Origin: Bradyrhizobiaceae bacterium
GTDB lineage: Bacteria; Pseudomonadota; Alphaproteobacteria; Rhizobiales; Xanthobacteraceae
DNA: 53,872 nucleotides
Reading direction: 5' to 3'
Assembly: GCA_003963145.1 (NCBI GenBank)
Contig: RXJJ01000001.1
Span: forward strand, 1-53,872
This document shows positions 44,801 to 52,093 of this stretch, one piece after another. The position numbers and the translations under genes were made by a program. The notes beneath the pieces are model-generated. The model saw only the letters and a program-made list of their open reading frames with translations. It did no database searches and was not told the origin of the DNA. The number at the start of each line of letters is the position of its first letter. The stretch's first letter is position 1.

Positions 44801-45391
44801 TACCAGCTGTTCGGCCGCACAATCCAGGTATGGAATACGTGGCGCACCACGCCGGTTTTCAAGCCGGGGCACCCCTGGCTGCTGCGCTTTTTCGACAAGA
44901 TCCGTTTCTTCCCGGTCAGCGCGGAAGAACTGCTCGACGCGCGCGCGGCGTTTCCACATGGGCAATACGACATCCGGATCGAGGACGGTGATTTCTCCTA
45001 CGCCGATTATACACGGCAACTTCAACTCGACCGCGATTCCATTCATGCTTTCAAAACAAGGCAGCAGGCGGCTTTTGAGGCGGAGCGGCAGCGCTGGAAG
45101 GACATGAAACTCGACGAGGCGCCCGCGGATACGGGCGGCCCTGCCCCGGTCGAGGACATTCCGGATGGCCATGCCGGAGCCTTTTCGGAAGTCCCCGGAA
45201 ATGTCTGGAAGATCGTCGCCGGGGAAGGCGCGAAGGTCGCGCCGGGCGATGTTCTTGCCATCATCGAGTCGATGAAAATGGAGATCAGCGTGCTTGCGCC
45301 TCACCCAGGCCGGGTGACGTCCGTCCGCGTCAAGCCCGGCCAGACCCTGCGGGCGGGCGACGTGGTCGCCATTATCAAGCCGGACGCATAG
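41849..45391 (+). CDS. Guanidine carboxylase (annotated elsewhere as urea carboxylase)
   Basis: Single-chain biotin-dependent carboxylase, 1180 residues, that carboxylates guanidine (or urea) with ATP and bicarbonate. Domains in order: biotin carboxylase (1-450; FSKVLIANRGEIAGRI, ERDCSLQRRNQK, EVNTRLQVEHPVTE), a KipA/AHS2-like and AHS1-like carboxyltransferase region (about 460-980), a domain with GLGDVYLGAP, DPRHRLVTTKYNPARTWTPE and GGYQLFGRT, and a C-terminal biotinyl domain with ESMKM (Lys1143). No allophanate hydrolase domain is fused. The guanidine-I riboswitch and the two deiminase genes favour guanidine over urea; the sequence alone does not settle it. The stop lies inside a hairpin shared with the convergent glutamine synthetase gene. 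Confidence 0.92.
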   Translation: MFSKVLIANRGEIAGRIGRTLRRMGIKSVAVYSDADRFTRSVLDADEAVRVGPAPAAESYLNIDAIIDACLKTGAQAVHPGYGFLSENRAFAERLAKHGIAFIGPRPEHLDAFGLKHKARELAQASGVPLLPGSGLIDSIDEAIGEAEHIGFPVMLKSTAGGGGIGMQLCHDMATLRERFETVQRTARASFGDARVYLERFVAEARHIEVQIFGNGKGEVVALGERDCSLQRRNQKVFEETPAPGLANDVRKRLHDAAVALGRSVSYESAGTVEFIYDVARQEFYFLEVNTRLQVEHPVTEAVFGVDLVEWMIRQAAGEDVLTRARPLKPTGAAIEVRIYAENPNAGFRPSAGRLTSVVFPPNARIDGWIETGDEVTPFYDPMLAKVIVSAPTREAAIGKLIDALDATTIAGIETNLDYLRAIAASDVFHDGRVATNVLANFTCQPRTVDVIAPGAQSAVQELPGRLHLWHVGVPPSGPMDELSFRLANKIAGNPPATAALELTVNGPTLRFNTDATIGLAGARMKATLDGAEISNNAPINVRAGQTLAIGRIEGAGQRTYLAVRGGFDVPQVLGSRATFTLGMFGGHATGALKAGDVLHIGPQRPDLRLPQPLSKEEMPAMSREWRLGVVYGPHGAPDFFLDSDIETLFASDYEVHFNSARTGVRLIGPKPQWARPDGGEAGLHPSNIHDNAYAIGAIDFTGDMPIILGPDGPSLGGFVCPAVVARDELWKVGQLKPGDKVRFIPVKRNDPIAGPIVAKAPDLGTAIVGRDDNGQIPVVYRRAGDDNLLIEYGPMELDIALRLRVHVLAQAVEKAGLPGLIDLTPGIRSLQIHYDSTVLPRQKLLGALRDLERGLPPVDAMKVPSRTVHLPLSWNDPQAVLAMQKYQELVRPDAPWCPSNIEFIRRINGLGSEDDVRRIVLDASYLVLGLGDVYLGAPVATPIDPRHRLVTTKYNPARTWTPENAVGIGGAYMCIYGMEGPGGYQLFGRTIQVWNTWRTTPVFKPGHPWLLRFFDKIRFFPVSAEELLDARAAFPHGQYDIRIEDGDFSYADYTRQLQLDRDSIHAFKTRQQAAFEAERQRWKDMKLDEAPADTGGPAPVEDIPDGHAGAFSEVPGNVWKIVAGEGAKVAPGDVLAIIESMKMEISVLAPHPGRVTSVRVKPGQTLRAGDVVAIIKPDA

Positions 45392-45411
45392 CCATCAGAA
45401 CAGATGGCTAT
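45388..45411. terminator. Hairpin containing both convergent stop codons
   Basis: ATAGCCATC and GATGGCTAT pair perfectly (9 bp) around AGAACA. The carboxylase TAG (45389-45391) and the glutamine synthetase TGA (minus strand, 45395-45397) both lie in it; only 3 bases separate the two genes. It is a good candidate for a bidirectional 3' end. Confidence 0.7.
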
Positions 45412-46765
45412 AGCGCGCCGTTTCCCAGTCGCTGATGGTGAGGTGATACTCGTTCCATTCATCGGTCTTGTAACGAATGAACTCGTCTGTCAGCGCCTTG
45501 CCGAGAGTTTTCTCGACAAGAGGATCCCCGGCAAAGGCTTCGACCGCCTCATGCAGGTTTTGCGGCAGGAATTCGATTCCTCGCGCGCTGCGCTGTTCAT
45601 CGGTGAGATCGTAAAGATTGTCCTCATTCGGCTGGCCGGGGTCGATTTTCTCCCGAACCCCTTCAAGACCCGCCGCGAGTACCAGGGCAGCAGCGAGATA
45701 GGGATTCACCGAGCCGTCCGCGTTACGGCTCTCGCATCGCCCGCCACCCATCGGGACGCGGATCGAGTTGGTCCGGTTGTTCGAACCATAGGAGTTGAAC
45801 ACGGGCGCCCATGAAAAGCCGGCCATCGCACCCTGCCTGACGAGACGCTTATAGCTGTTCACGGTCGGCGCGAAGGCTGCGCACAAAGCGCGCCCGTGCC
45901 GCAGAACGCCGCCGATGAAATAGTACCCGGTCTGCGTCAGACCGAGGCCGCGCGGATCGTCTTTTGGATCGCAGGCAAAAGCGTTCCTGCCGGTCTTGAG
46001 ATCGGATAGCGACATGTTGAAGTGCGCGCCGTTGCCCGTCCGGTTGGCGAAAGGCTTCGGCATCATCGTCGCGAGCAGGTTCTCCTCGGCCGCGTAGTGC
46101 TTCGCCATGAACCGGAAGAAAGTCAGACGATCGCACATGGTCAGCGCGTCGCTGTATTGAAAATCGAATTCGAACTGCCCGTTGGCATCCTCGTGATCGA
46201 ACGAGTAAAGGTCCCAGCCCAAATCGTTGATGGTGGTGGCGACCTTGTCCAGCCATTTGAAATTGTCGACGAAGCCGCGCACGTCGTAACAGGGCTTCAG
46301 CAGCTTGTCGTCCTCGATCGGAACCTGCAACGAACCGTCAGCGGCTTTTTTCAGAAGGAAAATCTCGCACTCGATTCCGAGATTGAACCCGTAGCCCATG
46401 GCTGCGGCTTCCTTCAGGACGTTCTTGAGCGCGACGCGGGTTGAGAGCGGATAAGGCGCTCCCTTGAATGCAATGTCCGCAGGCGTCCAGGCCAGTTTCG
46501 ATTCCCATGGCAACTGGATGACGTGCGAGAGGTCCGGAATCGAGGCGAATTCATCCTCGTTGGGGGCCTGTCCCAGACCGTCGAGAGCATAGCCAGTGTA
46601 AAGCTCCGAGCCGCCCGCCATCTGCGGCAAATGATCGATCGGCACGACCTTGCCTTTCTGCGCACCATGGATGTCGACATAGGCACCGATGACGTATTTC
46701 ACGCCCTTCCCGCGCAGTTCGTCCTGAAGGGCCTGAATTTTCGGTTCAACACTGGCATGACTCAT
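45395..46765 (-). CDS. glnT: Type III (GlnT-type) glutamine synthetase
   Basis: Glutamate-ammonia ligase-fold enzyme of the GlnT group, 456 residues. Visible: [34 protein letters not shown] (metal-binding glutamates), [52 protein letters not shown]. GlnT-type enzymes use ammonia or, in related enzymes, methylamine (gamma-glutamylmethylamide synthetase). I start at ATG 46765, four bases after the creatininase-family stop; the frame is open about 30 codons further. It is the last gene of an importer operon, convergent with the guanidine operon, and would capture released ammonia. Confidence 0.9.
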   Translation of the reverse strand: MSHASVEPKIQALQDELRGKGVKYVIGAYVDIHGAQKGKVVPIDHLPQMAGGSELYTGYALDGLGQAPNEDEFASIPDLSHVIQLPWESKLAWTPADIAFKGAPYPLSTRVALKNVLKEAAAMGYGFNLGIECEIFLLKKAADGSLQVPIEDDKLLKPCYDVRGFVDNFKWLDKVATTINDLGWDLYSFDHEDANGQFEFDFQYSDALTMCDRLTFFRFMAKHYAAEENLLATMMPKPFANRTGNGAHFNMSLSDLKTGRNAFACDPKDDPRGLGLTQTGYYFIGGVLRHGRALCAAFAPTVNSYKRLVRQGAMAGFSWAPVFNSYGSNNRTNSIRVPMGGGRCESRNADGSVNPYLAAALVLAAGLEGVREKIDPGQPNEDNLYDLTDEQRSARGIEFLPQNLHEAVEAFAGDPLVEKTLGKALTDEFIRYKTDEWNEYHLTISDWETARYSHLF

Positions 46766-46769
46766 CGGC

Positions 46770-47561
46770 TTACGTCCCCTTGGCGAAAACGGATTCAAAA
46801 TAGGAATGTTGAAGCGGTGGCTGCTCGGAAAGCCCCTTGCGGACAAGAGCGGCAAGGTCTTCGATCATCCACCGAAAAAGTTCCTCGCCCTCATCTCTTG
46901 TGGCTGCCGAGGGTCGGCCTGTGACACCGTTGCGACTCGTGCGATTGACCGGATGCGAAAAGACCAGTCCCGCGGTGCGGTCTTCATCATCGGCGTCAGC
47001 GATGCGCGCCTCACGCACGAGAGAAGGCGCCGTGGCGAGCATCAGAGCCGTTTCGGCGCGATTTGCGTGCCAGTCATCGCCGTCCTGAAAATGCGCGTTC
47101 CGGACGCGCTCGCTGATATGCGGCGTGTTGATAAGCGCAACCATCAGATCGTCATGCGTCGCACGCAGGATTTCCAGCGCACAGCGCAGCGGTGCGGCGT
47201 TGGTGACGTGACTGTTGACGATAAACAGACGCCGGACACCGGATACATAGGCCTGACTGCCGATCTGGCTGCACAGCGTCGTCAGCAGCACCGGATCGAT
47301 CGCGATCGTTCCGGGCCAGCGCCGGCTATGACCCAGCGAGCATCCGTAAGGAAGAGTCGGCAGAGCAAGAACGCCGGTCTGCCCCGAAACTTTGCGTGCC
47401 AGCAACTCGGCCAGAACAAAATCCATTCCGCAGCCGAGATGCGGACCGTGCTGCTCGGTCGCGCCAACGGGAAGGATAGCGGCGTGCGCGGCAGCGTCCA
47501 GATCTGACGGAATCTCCTCCCAGGTCCGTTCGGACCAGATGACTGCCGCCGGCCCGGTCAT
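46770..47561 (-). CDS. Creatininase-family amidohydrolase
   Basis: Metal-dependent amidohydrolase of the creatininase family (members open creatinine, hydrolyse formamides or act in cofactor synthesis), 263 residues. Metal motifs: [17 protein letters not shown] (Glu36, His38, Asp47) and [11 protein letters not shown]. The usual NGHGGN loop reads NSHVTN (His118), so it is outside the best-known subgroups. The ATG at 47561 overlaps the ATPase stop. Placement between an importer and glutamine synthetase suggests that it frees ammonia or an amine from an imported amide or guanidino compound. Confidence 0.82.
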   Translation of the reverse strand: MTGPAAVIWSERTWEEIPSDLDAAAHAAILPVGATEQHGPHLGCGMDFVLAELLARKVSGQTGVLALPTLPYGCSLGHSRRWPGTIAIDPVLLTTLCSQIGSQAYVSGVRRLFIVNSHVTNAAPLRCALEILRATHDDLMVALINTPHISERVRNAHFQDGDDWHANRAETALMLATAPSLVREARIADADDEDRTAGLVFSHPVNRTSRNGVTGRPSAATRDEGEELFRWMIEDLAALVRKGLSEQPPLQHSYFESVFAKGT

Positions 47562-48481
47562 TCGACATCGTCTCCGACCGTCGTCATGCGGGTGACGATG
47601 TCGTTGTCCGGAATCTCGGCGGCCTGTTCGGAATCGTTACCCGGCGGATGGATCAGCGCATCGAGCCGCGCCCGGGTCGCCTGAAAAACCGGATCGACCA
47701 TCTGCGAGGGCCGCCGCGGGCGAGGCACCGGGACCTCGATCAGTTCCTGCATTTCTCCCGGATGCGCCTTCAGTACCAGAATACGATCCGCCAGATAAAC
47801 CGCTTCGTCCAGATCGTGGGTGATGAACACGATCGTGATGTCGATCTTGCGCCATATGTCGATCAGATAGGCTTGCATGCGCGCGCGTGACTGAGCATCG
47901 AGCGCGGAAAATGGCTCATCCATCAAAAGAACGCGGGGCCGCATCGCCAGCGCGCGTGCAATCGCCACACGCTGCTTCATGCCGCCCGACAATTGATGCG
48001 GATAGGCGTCGCCGAATTTTTCCAGACCGACCAGCGAGAGCCACTGCTCTGCCTGGCGTTTAGCCTCATGGCGGGAGTGTCCGTTTTCCTCAAGGCCGAA
48101 GGCGATGTTTTTCACCACCGTGAGCCACGGAAACAGGGTGTAACCCTGAAATACCATTCCGCGGTCGGCACAGGGCCCCGAAACCGGAACGCCGCTCACG
48201 CTCACCTGTCCCGACGTTCTGGTTTCGAGGCCAGCGAGAATTCGCACGAATGTGGATTTGCCGCACCCCGAAGGGCCGACCACGCACAAAAATTCCCGAC
48301 GATGAGTCACGACATCGATATTGCGCAGCGCAACGGTTTCCGTGCCATCGGGGGACTTAAAGGTTTTTCCGAGCCCTTCAACACTAAGCGCGACTTCCCG
48401 CCGCTTCAATCGATCGAAGCGCGCACGCACCTCTTCCGACTGATCCAGATAGCTCGGCAATTCGACCACTGGCGTCGTCAT
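47558..48481 (-). CDS. NitT/TauT-type ABC importer ATPase (guanidine locus)
   Basis: ATPase with intact Walker A GPSGCGKST, signature LSGGMKQR, Walker B LLMDEPFSALD and switch THDLDEA; an N-terminal extension of about 30 residues (ELPSYLDQSEEVRARFDRL) precedes the core and a C-terminal tail follows it. The start at ATG 48481 overlaps the permease stop. Importers of this class recur with guanidine riboswitch genes, so a guanidino or related nitrogen compound is a plausible substrate (inference). Confidence 0.92.
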   Translation of the reverse strand: MTTPVVELPSYLDQSEEVRARFDRLKRREVALSVEGLGKTFKSPDGTETVALRNIDVVTHRREFLCVVGPSGCGKSTFVRILAGLETRTSGQVSVSGVPVSGPCADRGMVFQGYTLFPWLTVVKNIAFGLEENGHSRHEAKRQAEQWLSLVGLEKFGDAYPHQLSGGMKQRVAIARALAMRPRVLLMDEPFSALDAQSRARMQAYLIDIWRKIDITIVFITHDLDEAVYLADRILVLKAHPGEMQELIEVPVPRPRRPSQMVDPVFQATRARLDALIHPPGNDSEQAAEIPDNDIVTRMTTVGDDVE

Positions 48482-49530
48482 GTCTCTGCCTTCGCGTAGG
48501 GAAACAAACGGCGTCCGATCAGGGCAAGAAAAATATCGGTGGCGGAGCCGACGATGCCGATGATCAGAATGGCTGCGTAAACATTGTCGAAATGCTGATA
48601 GCGCGCCTGCTGCGTGATGAAGAACGTGATGCCGGACGAAGTCCCGATCAATTCGGCGACGATCAGATACGTCCATGCCCAACCGAGCAGAATGCGCTGA
48701 TCGCGGTAAAGCTGGGGCAGTACCGCGGGCACGATGACGCGCCGGACGAGCCGCAGATTGCGCGATCCCATCGTAAGCGCCGCATCCACCAGCAGCGGAT
48801 CGACGCGCCGGGTCGTGTTGGCAATGACAAGAACCTGCTGGAACAAGGTGCCGATGATAATGATTGCGATCTTCGGGCCGTCATAGATGCCCAGAATCGC
48901 GACCATCAGCGCACCGAATGCCGGTGCCGGCATGTATCTGACGAACTCAATGAACGGCTCGGTTAATCTCGCTAGCGTTGGCTGAGCGCCGCACAGCACG
49001 CCAAGCGGCACGCCTATCGCAGAGGAGATGAGAAAGCCCCAGAAGATGATCTGGATGGAGTGCCACAGGCTTGCAGGCAGCCTGATCGCGTCGCGCTCGG
49101 CCGACTTTGAAAACAGTCCCGTCCACAGCGCCTTCAAAACTTCGCCCGGCGAAGGAAGATAAACGGGATTGGCCGGCGTTCCCTGCGGGGGCGGCGCGCC
49201 TGCGGCACGGGCGTTAGCGACCTCATCGGCGAATATCGTCCGGTCGAGCCGCATTCCCTTTTGCAGATAGCTCACCTCTCCGGGATCGCTGATCAGCACA
49301 AGCGGGTGCCACACGAAAGGCAGATAGGACACCGCACACCATAACAACAGCGGCAAGAGAAAAGACAGAAACGCAAGGGTCAATCTTTTCCGCGCGGTAT
49401 AGGTGACCGGAGTCCCGAGCCAGATTCGCGGGGGCCGTGCTGGACCCGTGATCCCCGTACCCGCAATCGGAGGCTGCAATAGCGCAGCCTCCGATCCGTC
49501 GTCATCCTGCTGGTGATTGACCTGATCCAA
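48478..49530 (-). CDS. NitT/TauT-type ABC permease (guanidine locus)
   Basis: Permease of about 350 residues, longer than its relatives because of a 40-residue polar N-terminus and a periplasmic insert of about 70 residues after the first membrane segment. The coupling stretch EFVRYMPAPAFGALMVAILGI and VDAALTMGSRNLRLVRR are clear. No ATG is available near the N-terminus; TTG 49530 is the likely start, just after the binding-protein stop, without a good ribosome-binding site. Confidence 0.88.
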   Translation of the reverse strand: MDQVNHQQDDDGSEAALLQPPIAGTGITGPARPPRIWLGTPVTYTARKRLTLAFLSFLLPLLLWCAVSYLPFVWHPLVLISDPGEVSYLQKGMRLDRTIFADEVANARAAGAPPPQGTPANPVYLPSPGEVLKALWTGLFSKSAERDAIRLPASLWHSIQIIFWGFLISSAIGVPLGVLCGAQPTLARLTEPFIEFVRYMPAPAFGALMVAILGIYDGPKIAIIIIGTLFQQVLVIANTTRRVDPLLVDAALTMGSRNLRLVRRVIVPAVLPQLYRDQRILLGWAWTYLIVAELIGTSSGITFFITQQARYQHFDNVYAAILIIGIVGSATDIFLALIGRRLFPYAKAET

Positions 49531-49534
49531 CGGA

Positions 49535-50551
49535 CTACTTCACCAGACTGTTTGTAATCGTTGGATCGATGTAGGTCTTGACGTCCTGATGCTCCTTGTA
49601 GACGTCGAACTTGACGTTAAAGGCGTCGGCGTTACGGCTTGAACCGTAAAGCGACCCCAGTCCTTCGGCATCGACAAAGATCTTCTTGCCCTCGGCGAGG
49701 GTCAGCAGTTTCGTGCCCCCCAGAAGCTTCGCATAATCCTCCGGAGGCACGCCGACCTTGGCAGCCATGATCTTGACGGCGTCTGCCTGGGTCTTGGGAT
49801 CGTTGATATAGGCAACGACCTTGTCCCAGACGGCGACGAGCTTGGTCCAGTCAGCTTTGCGCGCAGCGAGGCTGGCCGGAGAAACCGTCACAACGTCGTA
49901 GATCAGACCGGGCGCCTTCGCGGACGTATACAGCGGATGCGCGCCCGGAGCCCCCTTCATGGCTTGTCCCGCGATCGGCTGCCACGCGCCGATTGCCGCG
50001 ACATCGCCGGATGCGAGAACCTGGGGTGTCTCGTTGGTTTTGGTGTTCACCAGCGAAACGGAATCTTCCTTGACACCTTCTTTTTGCAGACCGTTGATCA
50101 AGAGAAGATGTTCGACCAGACCAACCTCGATCCCGACTTTCTTGCCTTTGAGGTCCGCAAGACTCTTGATGCCGGGTTTGCCGACAATAATGTCGTTGCC
50201 GTTCGAATAATCGGTCAGCATGATCATGACGCTGCGGGCGCCGGTACCTCCCATGACCAGGGCGTCACCGTTCGTGACCGTCACGCCGTCCAGCTTGCCT
50301 GCCGAAAAGGCATCCATGGATGCGGAATAGTCAAACCATTCGAAATCGACATCCACGCCGGCTTCCTTGAACCAGCCCTTGTCGATGGCGACCTGCCATG
50401 CCACCCATCCTGGCCAATCGCTGTATCCGACCTTGAGAGGTTCGGCCGCCATTGCGGGATTTCCCAATATCAGGATCGAAGCGAAAGATGCAGCGGCTAG
50501 TCCCCGCAGCATCCCCCTCCGCGTCGCATTAAGAAGATCAGCCAGTCGCAT
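49535..50551 (-). CDS. NitT/TauT-type periplasmic binding protein (guanidine locus)
   Basis: Receptor of the SsuA/NMT1 type, 338 residues, first gene of the operon. The signal region TRRGMLRGLAAASFASILILGNPAMAAE has a twin-arginine-like start. The mature chain KVGYSDWPGWVAWQVAIDKGWFKEAGVDVDFEWFDYSASMDAF is rich in aromatic and acidic residues, which would suit a cationic ligand. The ATG at 50551 is preceded by GAGGAG. A sigma-54-like promoter lies upstream and a NikR-like gene is divergent. Confidence 0.9.
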   Translation of the reverse strand: MRLADLLNATRRGMLRGLAAASFASILILGNPAMAAEPLKVGYSDWPGWVAWQVAIDKGWFKEAGVDVDFEWFDYSASMDAFSAGKLDGVTVTNGDALVMGGTGARSVMIMLTDYSNGNDIIVGKPGIKSLADLKGKKVGIEVGLVEHLLLINGLQKEGVKEDSVSLVNTKTNETPQVLASGDVAAIGAWQPIAGQAMKGAPGAHPLYTSAKAPGLIYDVVTVSPASLAARKADWTKLVAVWDKVVAYINDPKTQADAVKIMAAKVGVPPEDYAKLLGGTKLLTLAEGKKIFVDAEGLGSLYGSSRNADAFNVKFDVYKEHQDVKTYIDPTITNSLVK

Positions 50552-50602
50552 CGCATTTCTCCTCGTTACTACTAAATAGCGAAATCGTAATACTGACTAT
50601 CA

Positions 50603-50618
50603 TACAAAAAATATGCCA
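50603..50618 (-). promoter_or_regulatory. Possible sigma-54 promoter of the importer operon
   Basis: On the minus strand TGGCATATTTTTTGTA resembles the RpoN consensus with GG and the -12 G at the right distance; the C of each conserved GCAC/TTGC core is T. Start would be near 50590, 40 bases before the receptor ATG. A single NikR-like half-site TCATAC (50600-50605) overlaps it. Confidence 0.45.
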
Positions 50619-50642
50619 ATTTAGCGGAACGGGGAGACTGCC

Positions 50643-51149
50643 ATGACGCGCAACATCAAATCGGCCGCCGGCGAAAGGCAAAAACGCGAGACGGTAAGCA
50701 GGGTTAGTCTGTCGCTTTCCGAGCAATTGCTGTCGGAACTCGATGTGATGGTCGGCGAGCGCGGTTTCGCCAGCCGGTCGCAAGCCGTCGCGACGATCCT
50801 GCATCGCTCACTTGTTGAGCATCAGCACAAGGTCGGTGACCGCGTGATGGTCGGCACCATTACGATTTTCTACGATCACACGGCCAACGGGCTCGGTGAA
50901 CGCCTTGCAAATCTTCAGCGCAAACACATCGATGAGGTGATTTCGTCGCTTCACATTCACCTGATGCATCACCTCACACTCGAGGTCGTGCTGGTTCAGG
51001 GGCCTGCCAACAAACTGGAAGCCATTGCCAATGCCATGATTACCGAACGCGGGGTTATTTCAGGCCGGCTTGAACTTGTCGCGGCACTGATTCCGCAACT
51101 GCATCCTTTCACAAAGGATGGCAAGCGTAGCCGAAAACCAAAACCATAA
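50643..51149 (+). CDS. NikR-like ribbon-helix-helix regulator with altered nickel site
   Basis: Ribbon-helix-helix DNA-binding domain (RVSLSLSEQLLSELDVMVGERGFASRSQAVATIL, about residues 20-55) plus an ACT-like NikR C-terminal domain (GTITIFYDH, LHIHLMHHLTLEVVLVQG, ITERGVISGRLEL). In E. coli NikR the high-affinity nickel ligands are His76, His87, His89 and Cys95. Here His104 and His106 match His87/His89, but the Cys95 position is Thr112 and the His76 position is Arg93. The length of 168 is above the usual 130-140. The start at ATG 50643 has GGGGAG upstream. It is divergent from the importer/creatininase/glutamine synthetase operon and is its probable regulator, perhaps sensing another metal or an organic ligand. 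Confidence 0.87.
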   Translation: MTRNIKSAAGERQKRETVSRVSLSLSEQLLSELDVMVGERGFASRSQAVATILHRSLVEHQHKVGDRVMVGTITIFYDHTANGLGERLANLQRKHIDEVISSLHIHLMHHLTLEVVLVQGPANKLEAIANAMITERGVISGRLELVAALIPQLHPFTKDGKRSRKPKP

Positions 51150-51212
51150 ACCCGGCAGGTAAACTACCCTGTCAATCAGACTTCGGGTTGGGTTCAACAC
51201 AAGCCGTCGGGC

Positions 51213-52034
51213 CTAGCCGATAATTTCCGGTTCACGCTCAAATATTCTCGCAAGACTTGCAGAGGCCTCGTTCAAGCGAGGAATGAATCCTCGCAAATTG
51301 CCGATATCGATCGCCGAACGCTGCGAATGAACCGCCAGAGTCCCCAACAAAATATCTGCCGAACTGAAAACAGGAACAGCAACGGCCACCATTCCCTCGA
51401 TGAACTCCTCTTCGTCCGTGCCGATTTGTTCCTGAGCAATGATCTTGAGGGCTTCTGACAATTGCGTCCTGTTCGTAATTGTACGCGGCGTCAGCCTCGT
51501 CAGGGAAATCCCATCCAGGATCGCGTGCCTCTCCTGCTCGCCAAGATTTGCGAGATATAGCTTCCCGCCTGCCGTGCAGTGCAACGGCACCTTGGACCCA
51601 AATTTCAGACGAAGACTTTCGGGCCAGTTTGCCTCGATCCGGTCGAAATATGTGCCGATGGATCCATCGTAAACGACGAAGTTGCAGGTCGCGCCGATAT
51701 CCTTGACCAGACTGTCCAGCACGGGATGCCACAGCGGCTTGATCGGCGAGCCCGCAAGCAACCGGCAAGCCAGGCGCGCAACTCGTGTTCCCACCATGAT
51801 ACGATTGGTCAGGGGATGACGGGTAAGCATCTCCTCCCGTTCCATCATCGCGACGACGCGATGAGCCTGGGAACGAGATATCTGCAGGGCTTGGCTGATC
51901 TCACCGACAGAGACCGAACGGCGCGACGCGGCAAGATATTCCAGCACGGCCAGCACCTTCCCTACCGCCGAGCCTTTGGAGGCTGGCGGCAAAGTAGTCG
52001 AACTCGGAAGGGTCGTGCCGCTCTTCAATTCCAT
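51213..52034 (-). CDS. IclR-family transcriptional regulator
   Basis: IclR regulator, 273 residues: winged helix (SVGEISQALQISRSQAHRVVAMMEREEML) and effector domain (GATCNFVVYDGSIGTYFDRIEANWP, LHCTAGGKLYLANL, VAVPVFSSADILLGTLAVHS). The start codon at 52034 falls in the arm of an 11-bp inverted repeat, and no clear ribosome-binding site is seen. It follows the MHS symporter gene in the same direction and may control the GMC oxidoreductase/symporter unit. Confidence 0.92.
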   Translation of the reverse strand: MELKSGTTLPSSTTLPPASKGSAVGKVLAVLEYLAASRRSVSVGEISQALQISRSQAHRVVAMMEREEMLTRHPLTNRIMVGTRVARLACRLLAGSPIKPLWHPVLDSLVKDIGATCNFVVYDGSIGTYFDRIEANWPESLRLKFGSKVPLHCTAGGKLYLANLGEQERHAILDGISLTRLTPRTITNRTQLSEALKIIAQEQIGTDEEEFIEGMVAVAVPVFSSADILLGTLAVHSQRSAIDIGNLRGFIPRLNEASASLARIFEREPEIIG

Positions 52035-52062
52035 GACGCCGGAGTGCTTGTTCCGGCGTCAT
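52033..52062. promoter_or_regulatory. Perfect 11-bp inverted repeat at the iclR start
   Basis: ATGACGCCGGA and TCCGGCGTCAT pair perfectly around an 8-base loop; the iclR ATG (52034) begins in one arm. As DNA it could be an autoregulatory operator. As RNA it would fold over the start codon. It also lies 31 bases past the symporter stop. Confidence 0.6.
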
Positions 52063-52093
52063 AATATTCGCGAACAGCAAGCGCGCAAAGACA

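Noticed and set aside
50552-50642. Full NikR operator GTATGA-N16-TCATAC
   Set aside because: Only one half-site (TCATAC, 50600-50605) is present; the partner at the required distance is missing.
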